From contig CALCRR010000119.1 in assembly GCA_937894495.1 (NCBI GenBank), positions 1-5,829 of the forward strand: a DNA stretch of 5,829 bases, read 5' to 3'. The first letter of the stretch is position 1; each line of letters starts with the position of its first letter. This document shows, in pieces, positions 5,670-5,829 of the stretch. A program made the position numbers and the translations under genes. Source of the stretch: an uncultured Ruminococcus sp. (GTDB lineage: Bacteria > Bacillota > Clostridia > Oscillospirales > Ruminococcaceae). The notes below the pieces were generated by a model, which was given only the letters and a program-made list of their open reading frames with translations, did no database searches and was not told the origin of the DNA.

Positions 5670-5829
5670 ATGGCTTACAGACGAGGACCGTCTTTATCGA
5701 GTATTATAATCAGGCAGATAGCAGGACGAGGTACCCCTGCATTCTATTTTATTTCGGCAGGCTTTCTTACGGTGATAGCTATTATTTTTCTGATCATATG
5801 GGGCGGGCAGAAAATGGCTTATGACGATC
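5670..5829 (+). CDS. Hypothetical small membrane protein, N-terminal part (runs off right edge)
   Basis: An open frame of 53 codons begins at ATG 5670 and is still open at the right edge. The visible N-terminus is basic (MAYRRGP, R15, R20). It is followed by one clear membrane-spanning stretch at about residues 24-44 (AFYFISAGFLTVIAI... to IIW) and then the polar segment GGQKMAYDD. The positive charges before the helix predict a cytoplasmic N-terminus. AAGGAG stands 10 bases upstream. The gene begins 24 bases after larE with no terminator between them, so the two are probably one operon. I recognise no family. A signal-anchored extracellular protein or a multi-pass membrane protein would both fit. 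Confidence 0.72.
   Translation, partial: MAYRRGPSLSSIIIRQIAGRGTPAFYFISAGFLTVIAIIFLIIWGGQKMAYDD

Noticed and set aside
5642..5824. Open frame of 60 codons starting with GTG inside the larE stop region
   Set aside because: It overlaps the end of larE and has no ribosome binding site. Its translation lacks protein-like features, while the overlapping frame from ATG 5670 has AAGGAG and a clear membrane helix.

Overview
The window reads as a Gram-positive anaerobe of the Ruminococcus / Oscillospiraceae type. The main evidence is a secreted protein with a C-terminal type I dockerin, which is the hallmark of cellulosome-like systems. The consensus sigma-A promoters, strong AGGAGG ribosome binding sites, AT-rich intergenic DNA and a Clostridia-style LarE fit the same picture. 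No species can be named from the sequence alone.

Left part (1-456) holds no protein gene. On the minus strand it carries two near-perfect sigma-A promoters, 96 bp apart, inside an imperfectly duplicated segment, with phased A-tracts upstream of the proximal one. They fire leftwards into a leader containing CTTGAAAATTGAAC, which resembles Firmicutes rRNA-operon leaders. The probable target is a stable-RNA operon just outside the left edge. On the plus strand, a TTGACA-17-TAAAAT promoter at 380-408 drives the large gene in the opposite direction.

The centre (457-4674) is one 1405-residue secreted protein with no recognisable catalytic domain. It is built from a signal peptide, three ~158-residue Trp-rich modules (A1-A3) in strict register, and a fourth, probably related but diverged module (A4). 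Five ~105-residue modules (B1-B5), a short beta-rich domain and a type I dockerin follow. The likely role is a non-catalytic, cohesin-docked component of a cellulosome or related surface complex, possibly binding plant glycans. A strong intrinsic terminator closes the unit at 4695-4726.

The right part (4779-5829) starts a new transcription unit. Its own promoter drives larE, the sulfur transferase that makes the nickel-pincer nucleotide cofactor. larE carries the three cysteines expected of the [4Fe-4S]-dependent type. Twenty-four bases after larE, the start of a small membrane-protein gene runs off the right edge.

The least explained element is the dockerin protein: two unrelated-looking families of tandem modules (A and B) that I cannot assign to any named domain family.
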